A DNA stretch of 64,000 nucleotides, taken from contig CM072861.1 of the NCBI GenBank assembly GCA_036937835.1, forward strand, positions 2,165,001 through 2,229,000, in the 5' to 3' direction. The translations under genes were made by a program, and so were the position numbers. This DNA comes from Pampus argenteus. Lineage: Eukaryota > Chordata > Actinopteri > Scombriformes > Stromateidae. Below, in pieces: positions 35,171 through 47,178 of the stretch (the first letter of the stretch is position 1; every line of letters starts with the position of its first letter). Under the pieces are notes generated by a model. It saw nothing but the letters and a program-made list of their open reading frames with translations. It searched no databases and had not been told where the DNA came from.

Positions 35171-38100
35171 TTCAACAAAACCATGTTTGCCATCAACAAG
35201 TAACTGATTTCTAATGATTAGGACCAAAAAACTCACTTCTGAGAGCTTCCTGCAGCTTTTACTGTAACATTTGTAAAAATAGCTTTCTCTCAGGCCAAAA
35301 CTGACAACTACAGTTTTTCTTAAACAAGGAGCAATATTTTCAATGAAAACCATGTTTGCCATCAACAAGTAACTGATTTCTAATGATTAGGACCAAAAAA
35401 CTCACTTCTGAGAGCTTCCTGCAGCTTTTACTGTAACATTTGTAAAAATAGCTTTCTCTCAGGCCAAAACTGACAACTACAGTTTTTCTTAAACAAGGAG
35501 CAATATTTTCAATGAAAACCATGTTTGCCATCAACAAGTAACTGATTTCTAATGATTAGGAGCCCAAAAAAAACTTGTGAGAACTTCCTGCAACTTTTAC
35601 TGTAACATTTGTAAAAATAGCTTTCTCTCAGGCCAAAACTGACAACTACAGTTTTTCTTAAACAAGGAGCAATATTTTCAATGAAAACCATGTTTGCCAT
35701 CAACAAGTAACTGATTTCTAATGATTAGGACCAAAAAACTCACTTCTGAGAGCTTCCTGCAGCTTTTAATGTAACATTTGTAAAAATAGCTTTCTCTCAG
35801 GCCAAAACTGACAACTACAGTTTTTCTTAAACAAGGAGCAATATTTTCAATCAAAACTATGTTTGCCATCAACAAGTAACTGATTTCTAATGATTAGGAC
35901 CAAAAAACTCACTTCTGAGAGCTTCCTGCAGCTTTTACTGTAACATTTGTAAAAATAGCTTTGTCTCAGGCCAAAACTGACAACTACAGTTTTTCTTAAA
36001 CAATGAGCAATATTTTCAATCAAAACCATGTTTGCCATCAACAAGTAACTGATTTCTAATGATTAGGACCAAAAAAACTCACTTCTGAGAGCTTCCTGCA
36101 GCTTTTACTGTAACATTTGTAAAAATAGCTTTGTCTCAGGCCAAAACTGACAACTACAGTTTTTCTTAAACAAGGAGCAATATTTTCAATCAAAACCATG
36201 TTTGCCATCAACAAGTAACTGATTTCTAATGATTAGGACCAAAAAACTCACTTCTGAGAGCTTCCTGCAGCTTTTACTGTAACATTTGTAAAAATAGCTT
36301 TCTCTCAGGCCAAAACTGACAATTACAGTTTTTCTTAAACAAGGACCAATATTTTCATTCAAAACCACATTTGCCATCAACAAGTAACTGATTTCTAATG
36401 ATTAGGACCAAAAAACTCACTTCTGAGAGCTTCCTGCAGCTTTTACTGTAACATTTGTAAAAATAGCTTTCTCTCAGGCCAAAACTGACAACTACAGTTT
36501 TTCTTAAACAAGGAGCAATATTTTCAATCAAAACCATGTTTGCCATCAACAAGTAACTGATTTCTAATGATTAGGACCAAAAAAACTCACTTCTGAGAGC
36601 TTCCTGCAGCTTTTACTGTAACATTTGTAAAAATAGCTTTGTCTCAGGCCAAAACTGACAACTACAGTTTTTCTTAAACAAGGAGCAATATTTTCAATGA
36701 AAACCATGTTTGCCATCAACAAGTAACTGATTTCTAATGATTAGGACCAAAAAACTCACTTCTGAGAGCTTCCTGCAGCTTTTACTGTAACATTTGTAAA
36801 AATAGCTTTCTCTCAGGCCAAAACTGACAACTACAGTTTTTCTTAAACAAGGATGAATATTTTCAACAAAACCATGTTTGCCATCAACAAGTAACTGATT
36901 TCTAATGATTAGGACCAAAAAACTCACTTCTGAGAGCTTCCTGCAGCTTTTACTGTAACATTTGTAAAAATAGCTTTCTCTCAGGCCAAAACTGACAACT
37001 ACAGTTTTTCTTAAACAAGGATCAATATTTTCAATCAAAACCATGTTTGCCATCAACAAGTAACTGATTTCTAATGATTAGGACCAAAAAACTCACTTCT
37101 GAGAGCTTCCTGCAGCTTTTACTGTAACATTTGTAAAAATAGCTTTGTCTCAGGCCAAAACTGACAACTACAGTTTTTCTTAAACAAGGAGCAATATTTT
37201 CAATCAAAACCATGTTTGCCATCAACGAGTAACTGATTTCTAATGATTAGGACCAAAAAACTCACTTCTGGGAGCTTCCTGCAGCTTTTACTGTAACATT
37301 TGTAAAAATAGCTTTCTCTCAGGCCAAAACTGACAACTACAGTTTTTCTTAAACAAGGAGCAATATTTTCAATCAAAACCATGTTTGCCATCAACAAGTA
37401 ACTGATTTCTAATGATTAGGACCAAAAAAACTCACTTCTGAGAGCTTCCTGCAGCTTTTACTGTAACATTTGTAAAAATAGCTTTGTCTCAGGCCAAAAC
37501 TGACAACTACAGTTTTTCTTAAACAAGGAGCAATATTTTCAATCAAAACCATGTTTGCCATCAACAAGTAACTGATTTCTAATGATTAGGACCAAAAAAC
37601 TCACTTCTGAGAGCTTCCTGCAGCTTTTACTGTAACATTTGTAAAAATAGCTTTCTCTCAGGCCAAAACTGACAACTACAGTTTTTCTTAAACAAGGAGC
37701 AATATTTTCAATCAAAACCATGTTTGCCATCAACAAGTAACTGATTTCTAATGATTAGGAGCCCAAAAATAACTCCTGAGAGCTTCCTGCAGCTTTTACT
37801 GTAACATTTGTAAAAAATAGCTTTCTCTCAGGCCAAAACTGACAACTACAGTTTTTCTTAAACAAGGAGCAATATTTTCAATCAAAACCATGTTTGCCAT
37901 CAACAAGTAACTGATTTCTAATGATTAGGACCAAAAAACTCACTTCTGAGAGCTTCCTGCAGCTTTTACTGTAACATTTGTAAAAATAGCTTTCTCTCAG
38001 GCCAAAACTGACAACTACAGTTTTTCTTAAACAAGAAGCAATATTTTCAATCAAAACCATGTTTGCCATCAACAAGTAACTGATTTCTAATGATTAGGAC

Positions 38101-39567
38101 CAAAAAACTCACTTCTGAGAGCTTCCTGCAGCTTTTACTGTAACATTTGTAAAAATAGCTTTCTCTCAGGCCAAAACTGACAACTACAGTTTTTCTTAAA
38201 CAAGGAGCAATATTTTCAATCAAAACCATGTTTGCCATCAACAAGTAACTGATTTCTAATGATTAGGACCAAAAAAACTCACTTCTGAGAGCTTCCTGCA
38301 GCTTTTACTGTAACATTTGTAAAAATAGCTTTGTCTCAGGCCAAAACTGACAACTACAGTTTTTCTTAAACAAGGAGCAATATTTTCAATGAAAACCATG
38401 TTTGCCATCAACAAGTAACTGATTTCTAATGATTAGGACCAAAAAACTCACTTCTGAGAGCTTCCTGCAGCTTTTACTGTAACATTTGTAAAAATAGCTT
38501 TGTCTCAGGCCAAAACTGACAACTACAGTTTTTCATAAACAAGGAGCAATATTTTCAATCAAAACCATGTTTGCCATCAACAAGTAACTGATTTCTAATG
38601 ATTAGGACCAAAAAACTCACTTCTGAGAGCTTCCTGCAGCTTTTACTGTAACATTTGTAAAAATAGCTTTCTCTCAGGCCAAAACTGACAACTACAGTTT
38701 TTCTTAAACAAGGAGCAATATTTTCAATCAAAACCATGTTTGCCATCAACAAGTAACTGATTTCTAATGATTAGGACCAAAAAACTCACTTCTGAGAGAT
38801 TCCTGCAGCTTTTACTGTAACATTTGTAAAAATAGCTTTCTCTCAGGCCAAAACTGACAACTACAGTTTTTCTTAAACAAGGATCAATATTTTCAACAAA
38901 ACCATGTTTGCCATCAACAAGTAACTGATTTCTAATGATTAGGACCAAAAAACTCACTTCTGAGAGCTTCCTGCAGCTTTTACTGTAACATTTGTAAAAA
39001 TAGCTTTCTCTCAGGCCAAAACTGACAACTACAGTTTTTCTTAAACAAGGATCAATATTTTCAATCAAAACCATGTTTGCCATCAACGAGTAACTGATTT
39101 CTAATGATTAGGACCAAAAAACTCACTTCTGGGAGCTTCCTGCAGCTTTTACTGTAACATTTGTAAAAATAGCTTTCTCTCAGGCCAAAACTGACAACTA
39201 CAGTTTTTCTTAAACAAGGAGCAATATTTTCAATCAAAACCATGTTTGCCATCAACAAGTAACTGATTTCTAATGATTAGGACCAAAAAAACTCACTTCT
39301 GAGAGCTTCCTGCAGCTTTTACTGTAACATTTGTAAAAATAGCTTTGTCTCAGGCCAAAACTGACAACTACAGTTTTTCTTAAACAAGGAGCAATATTTT
39401 CAATCAAAACCATGTTTGCCATCAACAAGTAACTGATTTCTAATGATTAGGACCAAAAAACTCACTTCTGAGAGCTTCCTGCAGCTTTTACTGTAACATT
39501 TGTAAAAATAGCTTTCTCTCAGGCCAAAACTGACAACTACAGTTTTTCTTAAACAAGGATCAATATT
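35171..39567 (-). repeat. 26-monomer tandem duplication, copy 2
   Basis: The same 26-monomer order as copy 1 at a constant 4397-bp offset, including the private CCTGCAAC change (about 35587) and the six-A tract (about 37813). The private changes of copy 1 are absent. Its last part (39061 onward) starts a further 676-bp repeat of four monomers, since the CGAGTAACTG monomer recurs at 39737. Confidence 0.9.
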
Positions 39568-40921
39568 TTCAACAAAACCATGTTTGCCATCAACAAGTAA
39601 CTGATTTCTAATGATTAGGACCAAAAAACTCACTTCTGAGAGCTTCCTGCAGCTTTTACTGTAACATTTGTAAAAATAGCTTTCTCTCAGGCCAAAACTG
39701 ACAACTACAGTTTTTCTTAAACAAGGATCAATATTTTCAATCAAAACCATGTTTGCCATCAACGAGTAACTGATTTCTAATGATTAGGACCAAAAAACTC
39801 ACTTCTGGGAGCTTCCTGCAGCTTTTACTGTAACATTTGTAAAAATAGCTTTCTCTCAGGCCAAAACTGACAACTACAGTTTTTCTTAAACAAGGAGCAA
39901 TATTTTCAATCAAAACCATGTTTGCCATCAACAAGTAACTGATTTCTAATGATTAGGACCAAAAAAACTCACTTCTGAGAGCTTCCTGCAGCTTTTACTG
40001 TAACATTTGTAAAAATAGCTTTGTCTCAGGCCAAAACTGACAACTACAGTTTTTCTTAAACAAGGAGCAATATTTTCAATCAAAACCATGTTTGCCATCA
40101 ACAAGTAACTGATTTCTAATGATTAGGACCAAAAAACTCACTTCTGAGAGCTTCCTGCAGCTTTTACTGTAACATTTGTAAAAATAGCTTTCTCTCAGGC
40201 CAAAACTGACAACTACAGTTTTTCTTAAACAAGGAGCAATATTTTCAATCAAAACCATGTTTGCCATCAACAAGTAACTGATTTCTAATGATTAGGAGCC
40301 CAAAAATAACTCCTGAGAGCTTCCTGCAGCTTTTACTGTAACATTTGTAAAAATAGCTTTCTCTCAGGCCAAAACTGACAACTACAGTTTTTCTTAAACA
40401 AGGAGCAATATTTTCAATCAAAACCATGTTTGCCATCAACAAGTAACTGATTTCTAATGATTAGGACCAAAAAACTCACTTCTGAGAGCTTCCTGCAGCT
40501 TTTACTGTAACATTTGTAAAAATAGCTTTCTCTCAGGCCAAAACTGACAACTACAGTTTTTCTTAAACAAGAAGCAATATTTTCAATCAAAACCATGTTT
40601 GCCATCAACAAGTAACTGATTTCTAATGATTAGGACCAAAAAACTCACTTCTGAGAGCTTCCTGCAGCTTTTACTGTAACATTTGTAAAAATAGCTTTCT
40701 CTCAGGCCAAAACTGACAACTACAGTTTTTCTTAAACAAGGAGCAATATTTTCAATCAAAACCATGTTTGCCATCAACAAGTAACTGATTTCTAATGATT
40801 AGGACCAAAAAAACTCACTTCTGAGAGCTTCCTGCAGCTTTTACTGTAACATTTGTAAAAATAGCTTTGTCTCAGGCCAAAACTGACAACTACAGTTTTT
40901 CTTAAACAAGGAGCAATATTT

Positions 40922-42948
40922 TCAATGAAAACCATGTTTGCCATCAACAAGTAACTGATTTCTAATGATTAGGACCAAAAAACTCACTTCTGAGAGCTTC
41001 CTGCAGCTTTTACTGTAACATTTGTAAAAATAGCTTTCTCTCAGGCCAAAACTGACAACTACAGTTTTTCTTAAACAAGGATCAATATTTTCAATCAAAA
41101 CCATGTTTGCCATCAACAAGTAACTGATTTCTAATGATTAGGACCAAAAAACTCACTTCTGAGAGCTTCCTGCAGCTTTTACTGTAACATTTGTAAAAAT
41201 AGCTTTCTCTCAGGCCAAAACTGACAACTACAGTTTTTCTTAAACAAGGATCAATATTTTCAATCAAAACCATGTTTGCCATCAACAAGTAACTGATTTC
41301 TAATGATTAGGACCAAAAAACTCACTTCTGAGAGCTTCCTGCAGCTTTTACTGTAACATTTGTAAAAATAGCTTTCTCTCAGGCCAAAACTGACAACTAC
41401 AGTTTTTCTTAAACAAGGATCAATATTTTCAATCAAAACCATGTTTGCCATCAACAAGTAACTGATTTCTAATGATTAGGACCAAAAAACTCACTTCTGA
41501 GAGCTTCCTGCAGCTTTTACTGTAACATTTGTAAAAATAGCTTTCTCTCAGGCCAAAACTGACAACTACAGTTTTTCTTAAACAAGGATCAATATTTTCA
41601 ACAAAACCATGTTTGCCATCAACAAGTAACTGATTTCTAATGATTAGGACCGAAAAACTCACTTCTGAGAGCTTCCTGCAGCTTTTACTGTAACATTTGT
41701 AAAAATAGCTTTCTCTCAGGCCAAAACTGACAACTACAGTTTTTCTTAAACAAGGAGCAATATTTTCAATCAAAACCATGTTTGCCATCAACAAGTAACT
41801 GATTTCTAATGATTAGGACCAAAAAAACTCACTTCTGAGAGCTTCCTGCAGCTTTTACTGTAACATTTGTAAAAATAGCTTTGTCTCAGGCCAAAACTGA
41901 CAACTACAGTTTTTCTTAAACAAGGAGCAATATTTTCAATGAAAACCATGTTTGCCATCAACAAGTAACTGATTTCTAATGATTAGGACCAAAAAACTCA
42001 CTTCTGAGAGCTTCCTGCAGCTTTTACTGTAACATTTGTAAAAATAGCTTTCTCTCAGGCCAAAACTGACAACTACAGTTTTTCTTAAACAAGGATCAAT
42101 ATTTTCAATCAAAACCATGTTTGCCATCAACAAGTAACTGATTTCTAATGATTAGGACCAAAAAACTCACTTCTGAGAGCTTCCTGCAGCTTTTACTGTA
42201 ACATTTGTAAAAATAGCTTTCTCTTAGGCCAAAACTGACAACTACAGTTTTTCTTAAACAAGGATCAATATTTTCAATCAAAACCATGTTTGCCATCAAC
42301 AAGTAACTGATTTCTAATGATTAGGACCAAAAAACTCACTTCTGAGAGCTTCCTGCAGCTTTTACTGTAACATTTGTAAAAATAGCTTTCTCTCAGGCCA
42401 AAACTGACAACTACAGTTTTTCTTAAACAAGGATCAATATTTTCAATCAAAACCATGTTTGCCATCAACAAGTAACTGATTTCTAATGATTAGGACCAAA
42501 AAACTCACTTCTGAGAGCTTCCTGCAGCTTTTACTGTAACATTTGTAAAAATAGCTTTCTCTCAGGCCAAAACTGACAACTACAGTTTTTCTTAAACAAG
42601 GATCAATATTTTCAACAAAACCATGTTTGCCATCAACAAGTAACTGATTTCTAATGATTAGGACCAAAAAACTCACTTCTGAGAGCTTCCTGCAGCTTTT
42701 ACTGTAACATTTGTAAAAATAGCTTTCTCTCAGGCCAAAACTGACAACTACAGTTTTTCTTAAACAAGGAGCAATATTTTCAATCAAAACCATGTTTGCC
42801 ATCAACAAGTATCTGATTTCTAATGATTAGGACCAAAAAACTCACTTCTGAGAGCTTCCTGCAGCTTTTACTGTAACATTTGTAAAAATAGCTTTGTCTC
42901 AGGCCAAAACTGACAACTACAGTTTTTCTTAAACAAGGAGCAATATTT
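40922..42948 (-). repeat. Two tandem copies of a 6-monomer unit
   Basis: Copies at 40922-41935 (1014 bp) and 41936-42948 (1013 bp) each hold three successive GATCC monomers, a 168-bp GTTG monomer, a plain monomer and a Q monomer. The final Q monomer is 170 bp in copy 1 but 169 bp with CAAGTATCTG in copy 2. A CpG-creating change, GGACCGAAAAAC at 41648, is private to copy 1. Three GATCC monomers in a row suggest single-monomer amplification inside the unit. Confidence 0.87.
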
Positions 42949-45654
42949 TCAATGAAAACCATGTTTGCCATCAACAAGTAACTGATTTCTAATGATTAGG
43001 ACCAAAAAACTCACTTCTGAGAGCTTCCTGCAGCTTTTACTGTAACATTTGTAAAAATAGCTTTGTCTCAGGCCAAAACTGACAACTACAGTTTTTCTTA
43101 AACAAGGAGCAATATTTTCAATCAAAACCATGTTTGCCATCAACAAGTAACTGATTTCTAATGATTAGGACCAAAAAACTCACTTCTGAGAGATTCCTGC
43201 AGCTTTTACTGTAACATTTGTAAAAATAGCTTTCTCTCAGGCCAAAACTGACAACTACAGTTTTTCTTAAACAAGGATCAATATTTTCAACAAAACCATG
43301 TTTGCCATCAACAAGTAACTGATTTCTAATGATTAGGACCAAAAAACTCACTTCTGAGAGCTTCCTGCAGCTTTTACTGTAACATTTGTAAAAATAGCTT
43401 TCTCTCAGGCCAAAACTGACAACTACAGTTTTTCTTAAACAAGGAGCAATATTTTCAATGAAAACCATGTTTGCCATCAACAAGTAACTGATTTCTAATG
43501 ATTAGGACCAAAAAACTCACTTCTGAGAGCTTCCTGCAGCTTTTAATGTAACATTTGTAAAAATAGCTTTGTCTCAGGCCAAAACTGACAACTACAGTTT
43601 TTCTTAAACAAGGAGCAATATTTTCAATCAAAACCATGTTTGCCATCAACAAGTAACTGATTTCTAATGATTAGGACCAAAAAACTCACTTCTGAGAGCT
43701 TCCTGCAGCTTTTACTGTAATATTTGTAAAAATAGCTTTCTCTTAGGCCAAAACTGACAACTACAGTTTTTCTTAAACAAGGAGCAATATTTTCAATCAA
43801 AACCATGTTTGCCATCAACAAGTAACTGATTTCTAATGATTAGGACCAAAAAACTCACTTCTGAGAGCTTCCTGCAGCTTTTACTGTAACATTTGTAAAA
43901 ATAGCTTTCTCTCAGGCCAAAACTGACAACTACAGTTTTTCTGAAACAAGAAGCAATATTTTCAATCAAAACCATGTTTGCCATCAACAAGTAACTGATT
44001 TCTAATGATTAGGACCAAAAAACTCACTTCTGAGAGCTTCCTGCAGCTTTTACTGTAACATTTGTAAAAATAGCTTTCTCTCAGGCCAAAACTGACAACT
44101 ACAGTTTTTCTTAAACAAGGAGCAATATTTTCAATCAAAACCATGTTTGCCATCAACAAGTAACTGATTTCTAATGATTAGGACCAAAAAAACTCACTTC
44201 TGAGAGCTTCCTGCAGCTTTTACTGTAACATTTGTAAAAATAGCTTTGTCTCAGGCCAAAACTGACAACTACAGTTTTTCTTAAACAAGGAGCAATATTT
44301 TCAATCAAAACCATGTTTGCCATCAACAAGTAACTGATTTATAATGATTAGGAGCCCAAAAATAACTCCTGAGAGCTTCCTGCAGCTTTTACTGTAACAT
44401 TTGTAAAAATAGCTTTGTCTCAGGCCAAAACTGACAACTACAGTTTTTCTTAAACAAGGAGCAATATTTTCAATCAAAACCATGTTTGCCATCAACAAGT
44501 AACTGATTTATAATGATTAGGAGCCCAAAAATAACTCCTGAGAGCTTCCTGCAGCTTTTACTGTAACATTTGTAAAAATAGCTTTCTCTCAGGCCAAAAC
44601 TGACAACTACAGTTTTTCTTAAACAAGGAGCAATATTTTCAATCAAAACCATGTTTGCCATCAACAAGTAACTGATTTCTAATGATTAGGACCAAAAAAC
44701 TCACTTCTGAGAGCTTCCTGCAGCTTTTACTGTAACATTTGTAAAAATAGCTTTCTCTCAGGCCAAAACTGACAACTACAGTTTTTCTTAAACAAGAAGC
44801 AATATTTTCAATCAAAACCATGTTTGCCATCAACAAGTAACTGATTTCTAATGATTAGGACCAAAAAACTCACTTCTGAGAGCTTCCTGCAGCTTTTACT
44901 GTAACATTTGTAAAAATAGCTTTCTCTCAGGCCAAAACTGACAACTACAGTTTTTCTTAAACAAGGAGCAATATTTTCAATCAAAACCATGTTTGCCATC
45001 AACAAGTAACTGATTTCTAATGATTAGGACCAAAAAAACTCACTTCTGAGAGCTTCCTGCAGCTTTTACTGTAACATTTGTAAAAATAGCTTTCTCTCAG
45101 GCCAAAACTGACAACTACAGTTTTTCTTAAACAAGGAGCAATATTTTCAATCAAAACCATGTTTGCCATCAACAAGTAACTGATTTCTAATGATTAGGAG
45201 CCCAAAAATAACTCCTGAGAGCTTCCTGCAGCTTTTACTGTAACATTTGTAAAAATAGCTTTCTCTCAGGCCAAAACTGACAACTACAGTTTTTCTTAAA
45301 CAAGAAGCAATATTTTCAATCAAAACCATGTTTGCCATCAACAAGTAACTGATTTCTAATGATTAGGACCAAAAAACTCACTTCTGAGAGCTTCCTGCAG
45401 CTTTTACTGTAACATTTGTAAAAATAGCTTTCTCTCAGGCCAAAACTGACAACTACAGTTTTTCTTAAACAAGGAGCAATATTTTCAATCAAAACCATGT
45501 TTGCCATCAACAAGTAACTGATTTCTAATGATTAGGACCAAAAAAACTCACTTCTGAGAGCTTCCTGCAGCTTTTACTGTAACATTTGTAAAAATAGCTT
45601 TCTCTCAGGCCAAAACTGACAACTACAGTTTTTCTTAAACAAGGAGCAATATTT
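42949..45654 (-). repeat. Mixed satellite segment with hybrid monomers
   Basis: An ordinary run of monomers. Its first part (to about 44159) is copied at 52421-53631 at an offset of 9472 bp, including the TTTCTGAAACAAGAAG landmark near 43938. Two consecutive block variants with TTTATAATG follow at 44301 and 44470. The monomer at 45147 combines the block variant with the GCTTC marker, a pairing I did not see elsewhere. E-type 170-bp monomers occur at 45005 and 45513. Confidence 0.8.
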
Positions 45655-47178
45655 TCAATCAAAACCATGTTTGCCATCAACAAGTAACTGATTTCTAATG
45701 ATTAGGAGCCCAAAAATAACTCCTGAGAGCTTCCTGCAGCTTTTACTGTAACATTTGTAAAAATAGCTTTCTCTCAGGCCAAAACTGACAACTACAGTTT
45801 TTCTTAAAAAAGGAGCAATATTTTCAATCAAAACCATGTTTGCCATCAACAAGTAACTGATTTCTAATGATTAGGACCAAAAAACTCACTTCTGAGAGCT
45901 TCCTGCAGCTTTTACTGTAACATTTGTAAAAATAGCTTTGTCTCAGGCCAAAACTGACAACTACAGTTTTTCTTAAACAAGGAGCAATATTTTCAATCAA
46001 AACCATGTTTGCCATCAACAAGTAACTGATTTCTAATGATTAGGACCAAAAAACTCACTTCTGAGAGCTTCCTGCAGCTTTTACTGTAACATTTGTAAAA
46101 ATAGCTTTCTCTCAGGCCAAAACTGACAACTACAGTTTTTCTTAAACAAGGAGCAATATTTTCAATCAAAACCATGTTTGCCATCAACAAGTAACTGATT
46201 TCTAATGATTAGGAGCCCAAAAATAACTCCTGAGAGCTTCCTGCAGCTCTTACTGTAACATTTGTAAAAATAGCTTTCTCTCAGGCCAAAACTGACAACT
46301 ACAGTTTTTCTTAAACAAGGAGCAATATTTTCAATCAAAACCATGTTTGCCATCAACAAGTAACTGATTTCTAATGATTAGGACCAAAAAACTCACTTCT
46401 GAGAGCTTCCTGCAGCTTTTACTGTAACATTTGTAAAAATAGCTTTCTCTCAGGCCAAAACTGACAACTACAGTTTTTCTTAAACAAGAAGCAATATTTT
46501 CAATCAAAACCATGTTTGCCATCAACAAGTAACTGATTTCTAATGATTAGGACCAAAAAACTCACTTCTGAGAGCTTCCTGCAGCTTTTACTGTAACATT
46601 TGTAAAAATAGCTTTCTCTCAGGCCAAAACTGACAACTACAGTTTTTCTTAAACAAGGAGCAATATTTTCAATCAAAACCATGTTTGCCATCAACAAGTA
46701 ACTGATTTCTAATGATTAGGACCAAAAAAACTCACTTCTGAGAGCTTCCTGCAGCTTTTACTGTAACATTTGTAAAAATAGCTTTGTCTCAGGCCAAAAC
46801 TGACAACTACAGTTTTTCTTAAACAAGGAGCAATATTTTCAATCAAAACCATGTTTGCCATCAACAAGTAACTGATTTCTAATGATTAGGAGCCCAAAAA
46901 AAAACTTCTGAGAGCTTCCTGCAGCTTTTACTGTAACATTTGTAAAAATAGCTTTCTCTCAGGCCAAAACTGACAACTACAGTTTTTCTTAAACAAGGAG
47001 CAATATTTTCAATGAAAACCATGTTTGCCATCAACAAGTAACTGATTTCTAATGATTAGGACCAAAAAACTCACTTCTGAGCGCTTCCTACAGCTTTTAC
47101 TGTAACATTTGTAAAAATAGCTTTTTTCTCAGGCCAAAACTGACAACTACAGTTTTTCTTAAACAAGGATCAATATTT
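45655..47178 (-). repeat. Distant copy of 29082-30604, with a fifth 7-monomer unit
   Basis: The order matches 29082-30604 at a constant offset of 16573 bp: a full 7-monomer unit with a Q-type 170-bp end, the A-tract monomer (about 46890) and the CCTACAGC monomer (about 47086). After 47178 the next landmark, the TTCTCACAAG-type monomer, arrives three monomers earlier than in the source. Private changes are GCAGCTCTTACTG near 46244, GAGCGCTTCC at 47079 (CpG) and CTTTTTTCTC at 47121. Confidence 0.86.
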
